The notes beneath the pieces are model-generated. The model was not told the DNA's origin, made no database searches, and saw only the letters and a list, made by a program, of their open reading frames with translations. 50,851 nucleotides of DNA from Parachlamydiales bacterium. Lineage in GTDB: Bacteria; Chlamydiota; Chlamydiia; Chlamydiales; SM23-39. The stretch is taken from the NCBI GenBank assembly GCA_016931275.1, contig JAFGFA010000032.1:1-50851 (forward strand), given 5' to 3'. Below, piece after piece: positions 26,296-34,396 of this stretch. Made by a program: the position numbers and the translations under genes. Position 1 is the stretch's first letter. Each line of letters begins with the position of its first letter.

Positions 26296-27657
26296 TTAAT
26301 TATAATACGAGGGATCAATTTGCAGCAATATTTTTAAAGAAGGAAAAGATTTTTCTACAGAAAACTTCTTCGATAAGAAGTCTCCAATGACCCGATCGTC
26401 TTCTACCACAACGGGAGGAATCTCACGTAAAAAAGCAGGAACTTCTGCATCATACCAAATTTTATTCAATCTTTTGACAACAAAACGCATGCCTTTTTTA
26501 TATCCACTGAAAAAACACGATGTATCCGGAATCGTTATCTGAGAAGCTTCTCCTTTCCATAAGGCTTCCCAACCACCGGAAGGAATCTCTTTTCCACCTT
26601 CTTGCCTGGAGACTTCTATACGCCATCCTTGACAATACGTCGTCCCTTCACAAATCAAAAAACGCCCTTCAAAAGGCCTTAATGAAGACAACACTAAAAA
26701 TAATTTTTGATGATCGATATAAAAAAATCCTTTCTTTAATCCAATTTTTTTATTGGCTTCTTTCATAAGCATAAAGGTAACGATCCGATCGATCATTTCA
26801 CGGCTCACTACGAGCTGATAACGGGAGGCTAGATATTTGATAAAATGACGTAGTTCTATTGTTTCTAAAGGGGCAAACGGAGTAAAATCAAGATATAGTC
26901 CTAACGGGCCGCTAATGCAAGAGGCAATAAACGGCGCTATTTTCCTGTCTAAATAACATTTCAGTTCCCACGACCGCTTTGATCCGATCGCTAAATTTTG
27001 AGCAATATTCTTAGCAAGGTTCTTCTGAAGAAAAGGGAAGATGGCCACACGCATATTGGCACGCAAATAGCGGATATCGCCGTTCGTTTTATCATGGAAA
27101 TAGGATATCTTTTTTTTCTCCAACCAGGAAAGAATCTGATGTTTATGCATACCGATCAAGGGACGCCATATCATCATCGCTCCTCTTATGGAGACAGTTT
27201 GTATTCCCCCTAGATAAGGAAGATCGCTTCCTTCCATCACCCTTTGTATAAAAGTCTCTGCGACATCATCGGCATGATGCGCTAATAAAAGAGCGTGAAA
27301 ATTATGTTGGTGATATAAAGATGTAAAGAAATCATATCGTGCAATACGGGCATTATTTTCCGCATTGCCAGAATGGGTTAAATCCAATTTTTTACTATAA
27401 ACAAAAAGATCAAGAGATTGCGCTTCTTTCAAAATCTGTTCCGCCTCTTTTTGACTCTCTTCTCTCCAGCCATGATCCACATGGGCCAAGTGAATCTCAT
27501 AGTGAAATTCTTTTTGCAGAATTAAAAGCGCATATAAAAGGGCCTTTGAATCCGGTCCTCCTGAATACCCCAACAGAAGTTTTTTCCCGTGAGCAGACTG
27601 ATCCTGTAAAAACTTTTTTAATCGCTCGATAAGATTTTTAGCGCCAATTTTCATCAT
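26296..27657 (-). CDS. tilS: tRNA(Ile)-lysidine synthase
   Basis: 453 residues. Adds lysine to C34 of tRNA-Ile(CAU), so that AUA is read as isoleucine. The ATP-pyrophosphatase P-loop is GYSGGPDSKAL near the N-terminus, and LLAHHADDVAETFIQRV is the family's second motif. The C-terminal domain (about 355-453, including RFVVKRLNKIW and VPAFLREIPPVV) is present, so the protein is full-length, longer than the roughly 320-residue Chlamydia version I recall. Two methionines begin the frame, either of which may be used. Gene order tilS-ftsH is shared with many bacteria. Confidence 0.95.
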   Translation of the reverse strand: MMKIGAKNLIERLKKFLQDQSAHGKKLLLGYSGGPDSKALLYALLILQKEFHYEIHLAHVDHGWREESQKEAEQILKEAQSLDLFVYSKKLDLTHSGNAENNARIARYDFFTSLYHQHNFHALLLAHHADDVAETFIQRVMEGSDLPYLGGIQTVSIRGAMMIWRPLIGMHKHQILSWLEKKKISYFHDKTNGDIRYLRANMRVAIFPFLQKNLAKNIAQNLAIGSKRSWELKCYLDRKIAPFIASCISGPLGLYLDFTPFAPLETIELRHFIKYLASRYQLVVSREMIDRIVTFMLMKEANKKIGLKKGFFYIDHQKLFLVLSSLRPFEGRFLICEGTTYCQGWRIEVSRQEGGKEIPSGGWEALWKGEASQITIPDTSCFFSGYKKGMRFVVKRLNKIWYDAEVPAFLREIPPVVVEDDRVIGDFLSKKFSVEKSFPSLKILLQIDPSYYN

Positions 27658-27796
27658 AGCCTATCATTATATGCGAACACCCATCATGAAAAAAAGAAAT
27701 TTTTCTATATAAAAATTCCTATAATAAAATGATCGATGCAAAAGTTTTTCAATTAATAGCGCAATGCCATAAAATAAATGCAACCATGAGGAAATT

Positions 27797-28897
27797 TTGA
27801 TTCCCCTTTTTTGGAAATACTTATCGAAATCCTATATAAAGTTTTTTTTACTAGCAGTATTTGGGTTCATCACGATCCTTCTCGTCATGCGTCTTAAAGA
27901 AATCGCCCGTTTTACCGCATTAGCCTCCAATCCCTGGAGTGTTATCTCATTTACCGCCTATCAAATCCCCCACATTTTACCTATAGCCATCCCCATTTCT
28001 TCTTTAATTGCCGCTATCATATTATTTCAAAATCTTTCCAAAACCCATCAACTAACAGCCCTTCGCACCGGAGGATTGTCACTTTTTCAAATCTCCTATC
28101 CTATCTTAGTTTTAGGATTTTTATTGTCCGTAGGCAATTTCTTTATCACCTCGGAAATAGCCCCCCTGTGTCGGACAAAATCCAAAGAATTTGTCACACA
28201 TGCCACTACTCTAAATCCTCTCGTCCTCCTACAGAGAAAAGACCTGTTGCGCATTAAAAATGCCTATGTAGACTTACATTACAAAAACTCCTCCTATGTA
28301 AAAGATCTCTTCTTCATTGTTCCAAATAAAGTAAATAAGCGCCTGCATTGCTATCACGCTCGTAGTTTAACCCTCCAGGACCATCAGCTAGAAGGGAAAA
28401 ACCTTTCCTTAATAGCCTATCTAGAAGGCTCTCAAGAAGAGGATTTCGACACCTTAATCGTAGAAAACCAAGACATCATGGCCACCGATGCCAATGCTAT
28501 TTCAACCTTTATGAAATCCTTTCATTGGAATCTTTCCCTCAACTTCCTCCCCCTGAAACTTCTGTTAGCGAAACACTCTCTCGACTCCTCCAAAATCATC
28601 CCGGGGAAAACAGAATCGATTCCTTCAGAAATCGCCCGACGATGTTCCTTTGCATTTTCCGTATTTTCCTTTACGTTTATCGGCATAGTTTTAGGTACCG
28701 ACATCAGCCGCTATCCTTCGAAAAAAAAGATCATGATCGCTATTTTCTTAGCTCTTATTATCCTCATTAGTCTTGTGATTGGAAAAGCTTTAAAATATTA
28801 TACTCTTCCCTCTCTCATATCCTATCTCCTTCCTCAACCTCTTGCCCTCATAGGAACCGCTTATTATTGGAAAAAAATCACACGGGGTATTGAATGA
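27797..28897 (+). CDS. lptF: Lipopolysaccharide export permease, YjgP/YjgQ family (LptF)
   Basis: 366-residue inner-membrane protein with three N-terminal hydrophobic helices, a periplasmic beta-jellyroll region (about 130-265), and three C-terminal helices. This is the LptF/LptG layout. With its partner and LptB it would form the ABC transporter that extracts lipo-oligosaccharide from the inner membrane. The start is a TTG at 27797, with GAGG at 27788-27791 five bases before it; no usable ATG is nearby. It overlaps the following gene by ATGA. Which of the two is LptF rather than LptG is assigned only by order. Confidence 0.85.
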   Translation: MIPLFWKYLSKSYIKFFLLAVFGFITILLVMRLKEIARFTALASNPWSVISFTAYQIPHILPIAIPISSLIAAIILFQNLSKTHQLTALRTGGLSLFQISYPILVLGFLLSVGNFFITSEIAPLCRTKSKEFVTHATTLNPLVLLQRKDLLRIKNAYVDLHYKNSSYVKDLFFIVPNKVNKRLHCYHARSLTLQDHQLEGKNLSLIAYLEGSQEEDFDTLIVENQDIMATDANAISTFMKSFHWNLSLNFLPLKLLLAKHSLDSSKIIPGKTESIPSEIARRCSFAFSVFSFTFIGIVLGTDISRYPSKKKIMIAIFLALIILISLVIGKALKYYTLPSLISYLLPQPLALIGTAYYWKKITRGIE

Positions 28898-29979
28898 TGT
28901 TATCGAAAATTTGGGAACGTTATATTTTCTTCCAAGCATTGAAATTTCTCTTTTTTTTCCTTTTTTGCATTTATGCCATTTATGTCCTCATCGATTTTTC
29001 GACTCATAGCGCACGACTGTTCACCTATAGTGCCTTTGCCTATCTCGATCTGTTTTTGTACTATCTCCATCACTTTGTCATGCGCCTATATCTCTTTTTT
29101 CCTCTCGCCCTACTTTTTTCTATCCTAAAGGTATTTGGAAGCATGAACCTTCATAATGAACTCGTCTCTCTGCGCATGTCAGGACTTTCTATGCCCATGC
29201 TTGCCCGTCCCTTTTTTCTTTTATCTCTTATGATTACCCTTCTTACCTATGTGAATTTTGAATTTTTTGCGCCAAAATCCTATCAGTTCACAACCTATTT
29301 CAAAGAATCGCACCTGCGCAAACCTAAAGAAAATAACCGAAAATCTCTTCATATTCTTCCTGCCAGCAATCATTCTAAAATCATCTATCAAAAAAAATTA
29401 CCCGAAGAAAATATCCTTTTCGACGTCTTTTGGATCATTTCTAAAAAAGAGATCTGGCACATCAAAAAACTTTCTTTAGAACAACCTTTTCCCATCGGTT
29501 TTTATGTCGATAAATTGCTCTACGACAGCAATGGACGTTTTATAAAAGAGGCCTCTTATAACCAATGGACATTTTCCGGAATGAACATTTTTTCTGAAAA
29601 AGCTCAAAATACCATTCCCTACGAGCATTATTCTATCAGTTCTCTAACACGCACTCTTTACAAAAAAGAATCCTCCTCCAAGATCGAAAAAGCACACTTG
29701 TTAACCCAGCTTCACTACAAATTATCCATGCCTCTTTTTTCCTTTTTAATATCACTGGGACTGATCCCTTATATTCTTATCTTTTCGAGAAATTTTCGTT
29801 TTCTGATCCTTACCCTTTGTGCCCTTTTCGGATATGTTGTTTTTTTTACCATGATGGACGCTACCGTTATCCTCGGAGAAAATAATGTCTTTTCTCCGGT
29901 ATATTGCCTCTGGTCTCCTATACTTCTATCCCTCTTGTTCGCCTTAAGAAACTTTCATAAAAAATCCCATATCCAATAA
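28894..29979 (+). CDS. lptG: Lipopolysaccharide export permease, YjgP/YjgQ family (LptG)
   Basis: 361 residues with the same three-plus-three helix layout and a central periplasmic domain (about 125-265). The segment LHNELVSLRMSGLSMPMLARP is the coupling-helix region that contacts LptB. It overlaps lptF by four bases (ATGA), so both subunits are made together. In Chlamydia two such genes also lie next to tilS and ftsH (CT838-CT839 from memory). Confidence 0.85.
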   Translation: MMLSKIWERYIFFQALKFLFFFLFCIYAIYVLIDFSTHSARLFTYSAFAYLDLFLYYLHHFVMRLYLFFPLALLFSILKVFGSMNLHNELVSLRMSGLSMPMLARPFFLLSLMITLLTYVNFEFFAPKSYQFTTYFKESHLRKPKENNRKSLHILPASNHSKIIYQKKLPEENILFDVFWIISKKEIWHIKKLSLEQPFPIGFYVDKLLYDSNGRFIKEASYNQWTFSGMNIFSEKAQNTIPYEHYSISSLTRTLYKKESSSKIEKAHLLTQLHYKLSMPLFSFLISLGLIPYILIFSRNFRFLILTLCALFGYVVFFTMMDATVILGENNVFSPVYCLWSPILLSLLFALRNFHKKSHIQ

Positions 29980-30120
29980 AAAATCTTTATTATTTAGATC
30001 AAAGCATTCCTTTAGGAAAAACTTTTGCAAAAGTTTTCTAAACAGATTTCAAAAAACCATCTCCGATTTCTCAAGCTTGTAAAAACTTTTATAGGATTTG
30101 CTCTAATAAAGATTTTTTTT
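29978..30120 (+). terminator. Long inverted repeat after lptG, possible terminator
   Basis: A perfect 15-base arm AAAAAATCTTTATTA (29978-29992, overlapping the lptG stop) is complemented by TAATAAAGATTTTTT (30104-30118), which runs into eight T. Inside lies the perfect 20-base palindrome AAAACTTTTGCAAAAGTTTT (30018-30037). The outer stem is AU-only apart from one pair and the loop is long, so termination efficiency is uncertain. Confidence 0.4.
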
Positions 30121-30121
30121 A

Positions 30122-30152
30122 TTGACTATTTTTTTAGGAAATACCATATACT
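30122..30152 (+). promoter_or_regulatory. Possible promoter for the Inc-like gene
   Basis: TTGACT (30122-30127) and TATACT (30147-30152) are 19 bases apart, slightly wide, and end 24 bases before the ATG at 30177. They lie directly after the inverted repeat that follows lptG. Confidence 0.35.
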
Positions 30153-30176
30153 TAAAGCCCAATCTATGGAGGACAT

Positions 30177-31505
30177 ATGAAGATTGAAGACATCAGAGCC
30201 TTTAGCAAGGAAGTCACTACCCTTGAAAGATCTTGGGATCGCTTGTCGATACTCAAAGACCGATATATCACGCATGCCCTAGAAACTGATCAAACAAAAC
30301 GTCGATTATACACAATAGCTACTATATGCGCTTGCATTGCCCTTGCCTCCGGAATTGGCGCTTTTTATGCTTCTACAATATATGGAACTTACTCTTTAGT
30401 TCTATTAGCAGCGCGTGTGACCGTATTGTTATCTTCCTCTGCCGCTCTTATTACTCTTCTATGGGGATGGGGCATTGCAAAAAATCAAAAAACAGTACTC
30501 CAAACACTCGAACTATGTAAAACGCAATCTCAAGCACTAAAAACTTTTTCTCCAGAAGAAACTATTGAAACACTCCTTCGTCTAATGATTGGCATTTCTT
30601 ATGGAGAACTACACAAAAAAGCCTTGGCTTCAGATAAAAACACAGATAGAAATCCTTCTTTTCCTCGTTTGAATCAGGAATCTCGTTCCATTCAAAAAAT
30701 TTCAGCAGCAGGAAAAGAGTGCATTGTTTTTAACACCCTTTCTACAATAGACCCTCTAAATGACTTGCTTCAGACAAAACAGGATCGCTCCTATACTTAC
30801 ACCACGGGGCAGAATGATCTTTTGAAAGAGAACTACCTTTTTATTTTCCCGAAAGAATGGTCACAACCTGACAATATGGACAACCTTCAATCTCATCTAA
30901 TTTCTATGCTGGCTTTTAAAGCACATAATCCCGATCAAGTTTTTCTAAGTTCTCCAAGTTCTTTAGAAAAACAGATCACAGAATTAGCAGCACAGAACCA
31001 ATCATTAGAGATGTTGCTTCAAAAAACATGCTCTATTTTCGTAAAAGCCTTGTCTGATCTCTTTAATATTGAATCCTTTAAAGTTCGTCCTGGCACAATT
31101 GATCATGTTAGTGTCTCTGAATTGGAAGGAAAACCCGAATATGTTTATTATAATCATGCTCGATATCCCTCTAGTCCTATTACATATACTCCAAATTCTG
31201 AAACAATGCTTCCTACAAATATACGAGACCTTGATAGCTCTTATTTCTTTACCAATATTTCAGAAGAATTATTAAGGCAATTACCAAAGACCCTAATCCA
31301 TTCTTCTATAGCTCCTATGGCCGATGAAGAAAGAAATGATTCTACTTTCGGCGTCCCTCTCTATCCTGGATATATCGGGAAAAACAGAAATGAAGCATAT
31401 GCTCATATATTGGGAGACAAACCCTATATAAGATGGCAGGTAACCCAAGAAAAGATGCAGCAAGTAAAAGGGTCACTTGACTGGGCACAAAATCAGGCTC
31501 AGTAA
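30177..31505 (+). CDS. Inc-like membrane protein of unknown function
   Basis: 442 residues, no family recognised. It has a polar N-terminus, then two closely spaced hydrophobic segments (about residues 43-66 and 70-101) with a very short loop, then a long hydrophilic region to the end. This bilobed hydrophobic arrangement near the N-terminus is the shape of chlamydial inclusion-membrane (Inc) proteins, though most Incs carry it in smaller proteins. A short helical, possibly coiled part lies near 265-300. The ribosome-binding site GGAGG at 30168-30172 is strong, so the start is secure. It stands alone downstream of lptG with its own likely promoter. Export by a type III system is an inference from shape only. 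Confidence 0.65.
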   Translation: MKIEDIRAFSKEVTTLERSWDRLSILKDRYITHALETDQTKRRLYTIATICACIALASGIGAFYASTIYGTYSLVLLAARVTVLLSSSAALITLLWGWGIAKNQKTVLQTLELCKTQSQALKTFSPEETIETLLRLMIGISYGELHKKALASDKNTDRNPSFPRLNQESRSIQKISAAGKECIVFNTLSTIDPLNDLLQTKQDRSYTYTTGQNDLLKENYLFIFPKEWSQPDNMDNLQSHLISMLAFKAHNPDQVFLSSPSSLEKQITELAAQNQSLEMLLQKTCSIFVKALSDLFNIESFKVRPGTIDHVSVSELEGKPEYVYYNHARYPSSPITYTPNSETMLPTNIRDLDSSYFFTNISEELLRQLPKTLIHSSIAPMADEERNDSTFGVPLYPGYIGKNRNEAYAHILGDKPYIRWQVTQEKMQQVKGSLDWAQNQAQ

Positions 31506-31515
31506 AAAAGTATTT

Positions 31516-32016
31516 TTATTGAAACAGGTATTTTTCCAAGGAATTTTTCAAGCGGGCAGCGCGTCTTCGTTCAGCGGCGATATATCGTTTTTTTTCTTCT
31601 GCAGTTTCTGGGATAACATAAAAAATCGGACAAGGGCATTTTTTATCATCCACTGCTAAAAAGGTATAATAAGCGGTGAGGACCAATTTTTCTTCTAACA
31701 TTCGAAAATCTTCAGCAATCACCTTCACCCCTACTTCAAGAGAAGTACGCCAAGCTCTTGTGACAGCAAGTCGGCAAATTAAACTATCTTCTTTACGGAT
31801 AGGAGAAAAAAAGCGCACAAAATCAATACCTAGAGGATCACATGTTGTTTCGGCATGTTTTTCAGCAACGATAAGGGCATATTTGCCGATTTTTTGTAGC
31901 AATTGCCCCCCAAAGAAAAGCTCATAAGCAGGGAGATCACTCAAAGAAATCTCGATGTTATCTAACGCCGTTTCCTTAACTCTTTTACCTTTGTGATGTT
32001 TATCAACAGTGAACAT
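31516..32016 (-). CDS. Acyl-CoA thioesterase, hotdog fold (YciA-like)
   Basis: About 166 residues from the ATG at 32016. The frame continues to a GTG at 32037, but GAGG just before the ATG favours the shorter form. The hotdog domain shows FGGQLLQKIGKYALIVAEKH, the family's helix containing the usual GG-x-L pattern. GIDFVRFFSPIRKEDSLI and LTAYYTFLAVD follow. It should hydrolyse acyl-CoA thioesters in the cytoplasm. A charged C-terminal helix (EEKKRYIAAERRRAARLKN) ends it. A strong terminator separates it from rpsI, so it needs its own promoter. Confidence 0.85.
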   Translation of the reverse strand: MFTVDKHHKGKRVKETALDNIEISLSDLPAYELFFGGQLLQKIGKYALIVAEKHAETTCDPLGIDFVRFFSPIRKEDSLICRLAVTRAWRTSLEVGVKVIAEDFRMLEEKLVLTAYYTFLAVDDKKCPCPIFYVIPETAEEKKRYIAAERRRAARLKNSLEKYLFQ

Positions 32017-32067
32017 GGGTCCTCTTGATAATTCCACTTAATAGGAGGTTGGTCCTTTTCTAGCAAT

Positions 32068-32106
32068 AAAAAAAGCCTTTGGAAAAACTTATTTTCCAAA
32101 GGCTTT
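32068..32106 (-). terminator. Rho-independent terminator after rplM-rpsI
   Basis: A perfect 15-bp stem (AAAGCCTTTGGAAAA with TTTTCCAAAGGCTTT) closes a five-base loop. On the minus strand it runs into seven T. It lies 28 bases past the rpsI stop. Confidence 0.9.
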
Positions 32107-32133
32107 CTTGATAAACAAGGAGGAAGAAACTCA

Positions 32134-32535
32134 TTATCTCTTGGAGAATTGGTATTTTTTCCTAGCTCCTGCAAGACCGTATTTTTTTCGTTCTTTCTTG
32201 CGAGGATCTCTCCGTAAAAACCCTAAATCTTTTAAAGAACTGCGAAGCTCTTCATTTTCTTGAACCAAAGCCCGTGACAAGCCTAGACGAATAGCCTCGC
32301 CTTGCGCGTTAATTCCACCGCCTGTCAGGCGAATAAAGAGATCGTACTTATCAGAAGCAGAACATTGTTCTAAAGGAGCTAATATCGCTTTTCTCTGAAG
32401 TTTCGAAGAAAAATATTCATCAAAAGCTTTCCCATTAACTTCATGCTTGCCGCTTCCCTTACGCATGCGCACGGAAGCTACCGCTGTTTTTCTTCGGCCG
32501 GTACTGACAAATTCTTCAATTTTTTTCTTTCTCAT
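32134..32535 (-). CDS. rpsI: Ribosomal protein S9
   Basis: 133-residue small-subunit protein. STGRRKTAVASVRMRKGSG is the standard N-terminal motif, and the C-terminus YGLAGARKKYQFSKR reaches the P-site tRNA in S9 proteins. The start overlaps the rplM stop (ATGA). A strong terminator follows. Confidence 0.97.
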   Translation of the reverse strand: MRKKKIEEFVSTGRRKTAVASVRMRKGSGKHEVNGKAFDEYFSSKLQRKAILAPLEQCSASDKYDLFIRLTGGGINAQGEAIRLGLSRALVQENEELRSSLKDLGFLRRDPRKKERKKYGLAGARKKYQFSKR

Positions 32536-32963
32536 ATCTCACACACTATTGGTTTTTGCGCAGTCATATCGTGGGAATCTCCACGAAATACCTTTAATCG
32601 TTTAAACTGTTTTCGACCCAATTTCGTCTTGGGCATCATCCCCCATACAGCATGTTCAATGATATGTTCAGGATGTTTTTGTTGCATAGCTCGGTAGGAA
32701 GTTTCTTTTAATCCTCCCACATATCCGCTATGGGTATAATAATTTTTTTGAGCTTCTTTTGCGCCTGTGACCTTAACCATAGGAGCATTAAGAACAATAA
32801 CTCCATCTCCCGTGTCGGTATGAGGCGTAAATCGCGGCTTATGCTTTCCACGTAAAATTTTTGCAATCTCAGAAGCAAAACGGCCTAATGTTTTTCCTTT
32901 GGCATCAAGGAGATACCATTCATGAGAATTTTGGGCTTCTTCTTTAGTGATAAATGTTGTCAT
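32532..32963 (-). CDS. rplM: Ribosomal protein L13
   Basis: 143-residue large-subunit protein. WYLLDAKGKTLGRFASEIA, GDGVIVLNA, and the GMMPKTKLGRKQFKRLKVF segment are characteristic. It forms the conserved rplM-rpsI pair, read divergently from miaB 122 bases away. Confidence 0.97.
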   Translation of the reverse strand: MTTFITKEEAQNSHEWYLLDAKGKTLGRFASEIAKILRGKHKPRFTPHTDTGDGVIVLNAPMVKVTGAKEAQKNYYTHSGYVGGLKETSYRAMQQKHPEHIIEHAVWGMMPKTKLGRKQFKRLKVFRGDSHDMTAQKPIVCEI

Positions 32964-33085
32964 AAACTGATATTTTGTGTTTTAAAAATTAGTCCAAGAA
33001 TAAGTTTTTTTCTCTTTTTTGCCAAGGATATTTGCATAAAGATCCCATTTTCAGCTAAAATAGGTCAAAAATTAGTTTTGCATCT

Positions 33086-34396
33086 ATGGATCCTCAAACA
33101 TTTTATATAAAAACTTACGGTTGTCAAATGAACGAGCTCGACTCGGCGATTATGAGCTCTCTTTTAGAACAACGCGGCATGGAAAAAAGCGACGAGGAAA
33201 ACGCCGATCTGATCATCTTTAATACCTGTTCGGTACGGGATCTCGCAGAAAGAAAGGTCTTTGGAAAACTCGGTATTTTAGGAAGAAAAAAGAAATCCTC
33301 TATTATTGGTGTCGCCGGCTGCATCGCCATGCATAAAAAAGAGGCCATTTTACAAAAATTTCCCCATGTAGACTTCGTATTGGGAACCAATAACATTGCG
33401 GATCTACCCCAAATTCTCGACGAGGTCCTCGAACATAAAAAACAAGCTATTCGGATTGAGGATCGTTATGATCAGCGCATTGATCATTTGACCCCTACCT
33501 GGACTGCTCCGATCAAAGCTTTTGTTTCCATTATAAGAGGGTGTAATAAATTTTGTACTTATTGCATCGTCCCTTTTACACGAGGACGAGAAATTTCTCG
33601 TCCTCCTCATTTAATCCTGGAAGAATGTAAAATACTGGCAGACAAGGGATGTAAAGAAATCACCCTTTTGGGACAAAACGTCAACAGTTATGGAAAAGAC
33701 CTAGACAATATGTCCTTTAGCGACCTACTAAGCGACCTTGACAAAATCGAGGGAATTCAAAGAATCCGTTTTCTCACGTCCCATCCTGTCGATATCTCTA
33801 AAGATCTTATGTACGCAGTGCGCGACCTTCCCTCCGTCTGTGAATTTATTCATTTTCCCATCCAGTCCGGATCTAATCACATATTAAAAAAAATGAATCG
33901 TCGATACACAGCAGAAGAATATATGGAAAAAATTGCTCTGTTCAGAGAAATAGTCCCCGGAGTATCTTTCGGAACGGATATTATTGTGGGATTTCCGGGG
34001 GAAACAGAAGAAGATTTCTTGCAGACCTGTCAGCTCTTTCATGCGGCAAACTTTTCCTTAGCCTATATTTTTGCCTACAGTCCCCGTAAGGGAACGGCTG
34101 CCTCGCTCATGAAGGATGATGTTCCTTTCCTCGAAAAAAAAAGAAGACTAGAACAACTGTTGACTCTATATAAAAACAACCTAGAGGCAAGAAGCGTTGA
34201 ACTGATAGGCAAGAGGGTCGAAGTCCTTGTGGAAAGAGAAAATAAAGACCATCAATTGCTAAAAGGAAAGACTCGGGGATATCAAAAAGTAATTTTCCCG
34301 GGGCAAGAAACTCTCATCGGCTCTTTATGCCAAGTACAGCTAGAAGAATATAAGCACCAAACCTTCCTTGGAAAAATTATTCCAAAAGACGAATAA
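33086..34396 (+). CDS. miaB: tRNA-2-methylthio-N6-dimethylallyladenosine synthase
   Basis: 436-residue radical SAM methylthiotransferase acting on A37 of tRNAs that read UNN codons. The N-terminal domain has YGCQMNELDS, FNTCSVRDLAE and AGCIA, the three auxiliary cluster cysteines. The radical SAM motif is CNKFCTYC. The C-terminal TRAM domain (about 370-436) is present. SVRDLAERKVFGKLG identifies MiaB rather than RimO or MtaB. It ends convergently with ligA with a 20-base overlap. Confidence 0.96.
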   Translation: MDPQTFYIKTYGCQMNELDSAIMSSLLEQRGMEKSDEENADLIIFNTCSVRDLAERKVFGKLGILGRKKKSSIIGVAGCIAMHKKEAILQKFPHVDFVLGTNNIADLPQILDEVLEHKKQAIRIEDRYDQRIDHLTPTWTAPIKAFVSIIRGCNKFCTYCIVPFTRGREISRPPHLILEECKILADKGCKEITLLGQNVNSYGKDLDNMSFSDLLSDLDKIEGIQRIRFLTSHPVDISKDLMYAVRDLPSVCEFIHFPIQSGSNHILKKMNRRYTAEEYMEKIALFREIVPGVSFGTDIIVGFPGETEEDFLQTCQLFHAANFSLAYIFAYSPRKGTAASLMKDDVPFLEKKRRLEQLLTLYKNNLEARSVELIGKRVEVLVERENKDHQLLKGKTRGYQKVIFPGQETLIGSLCQVQLEEYKHQTFLGKIIPKDE

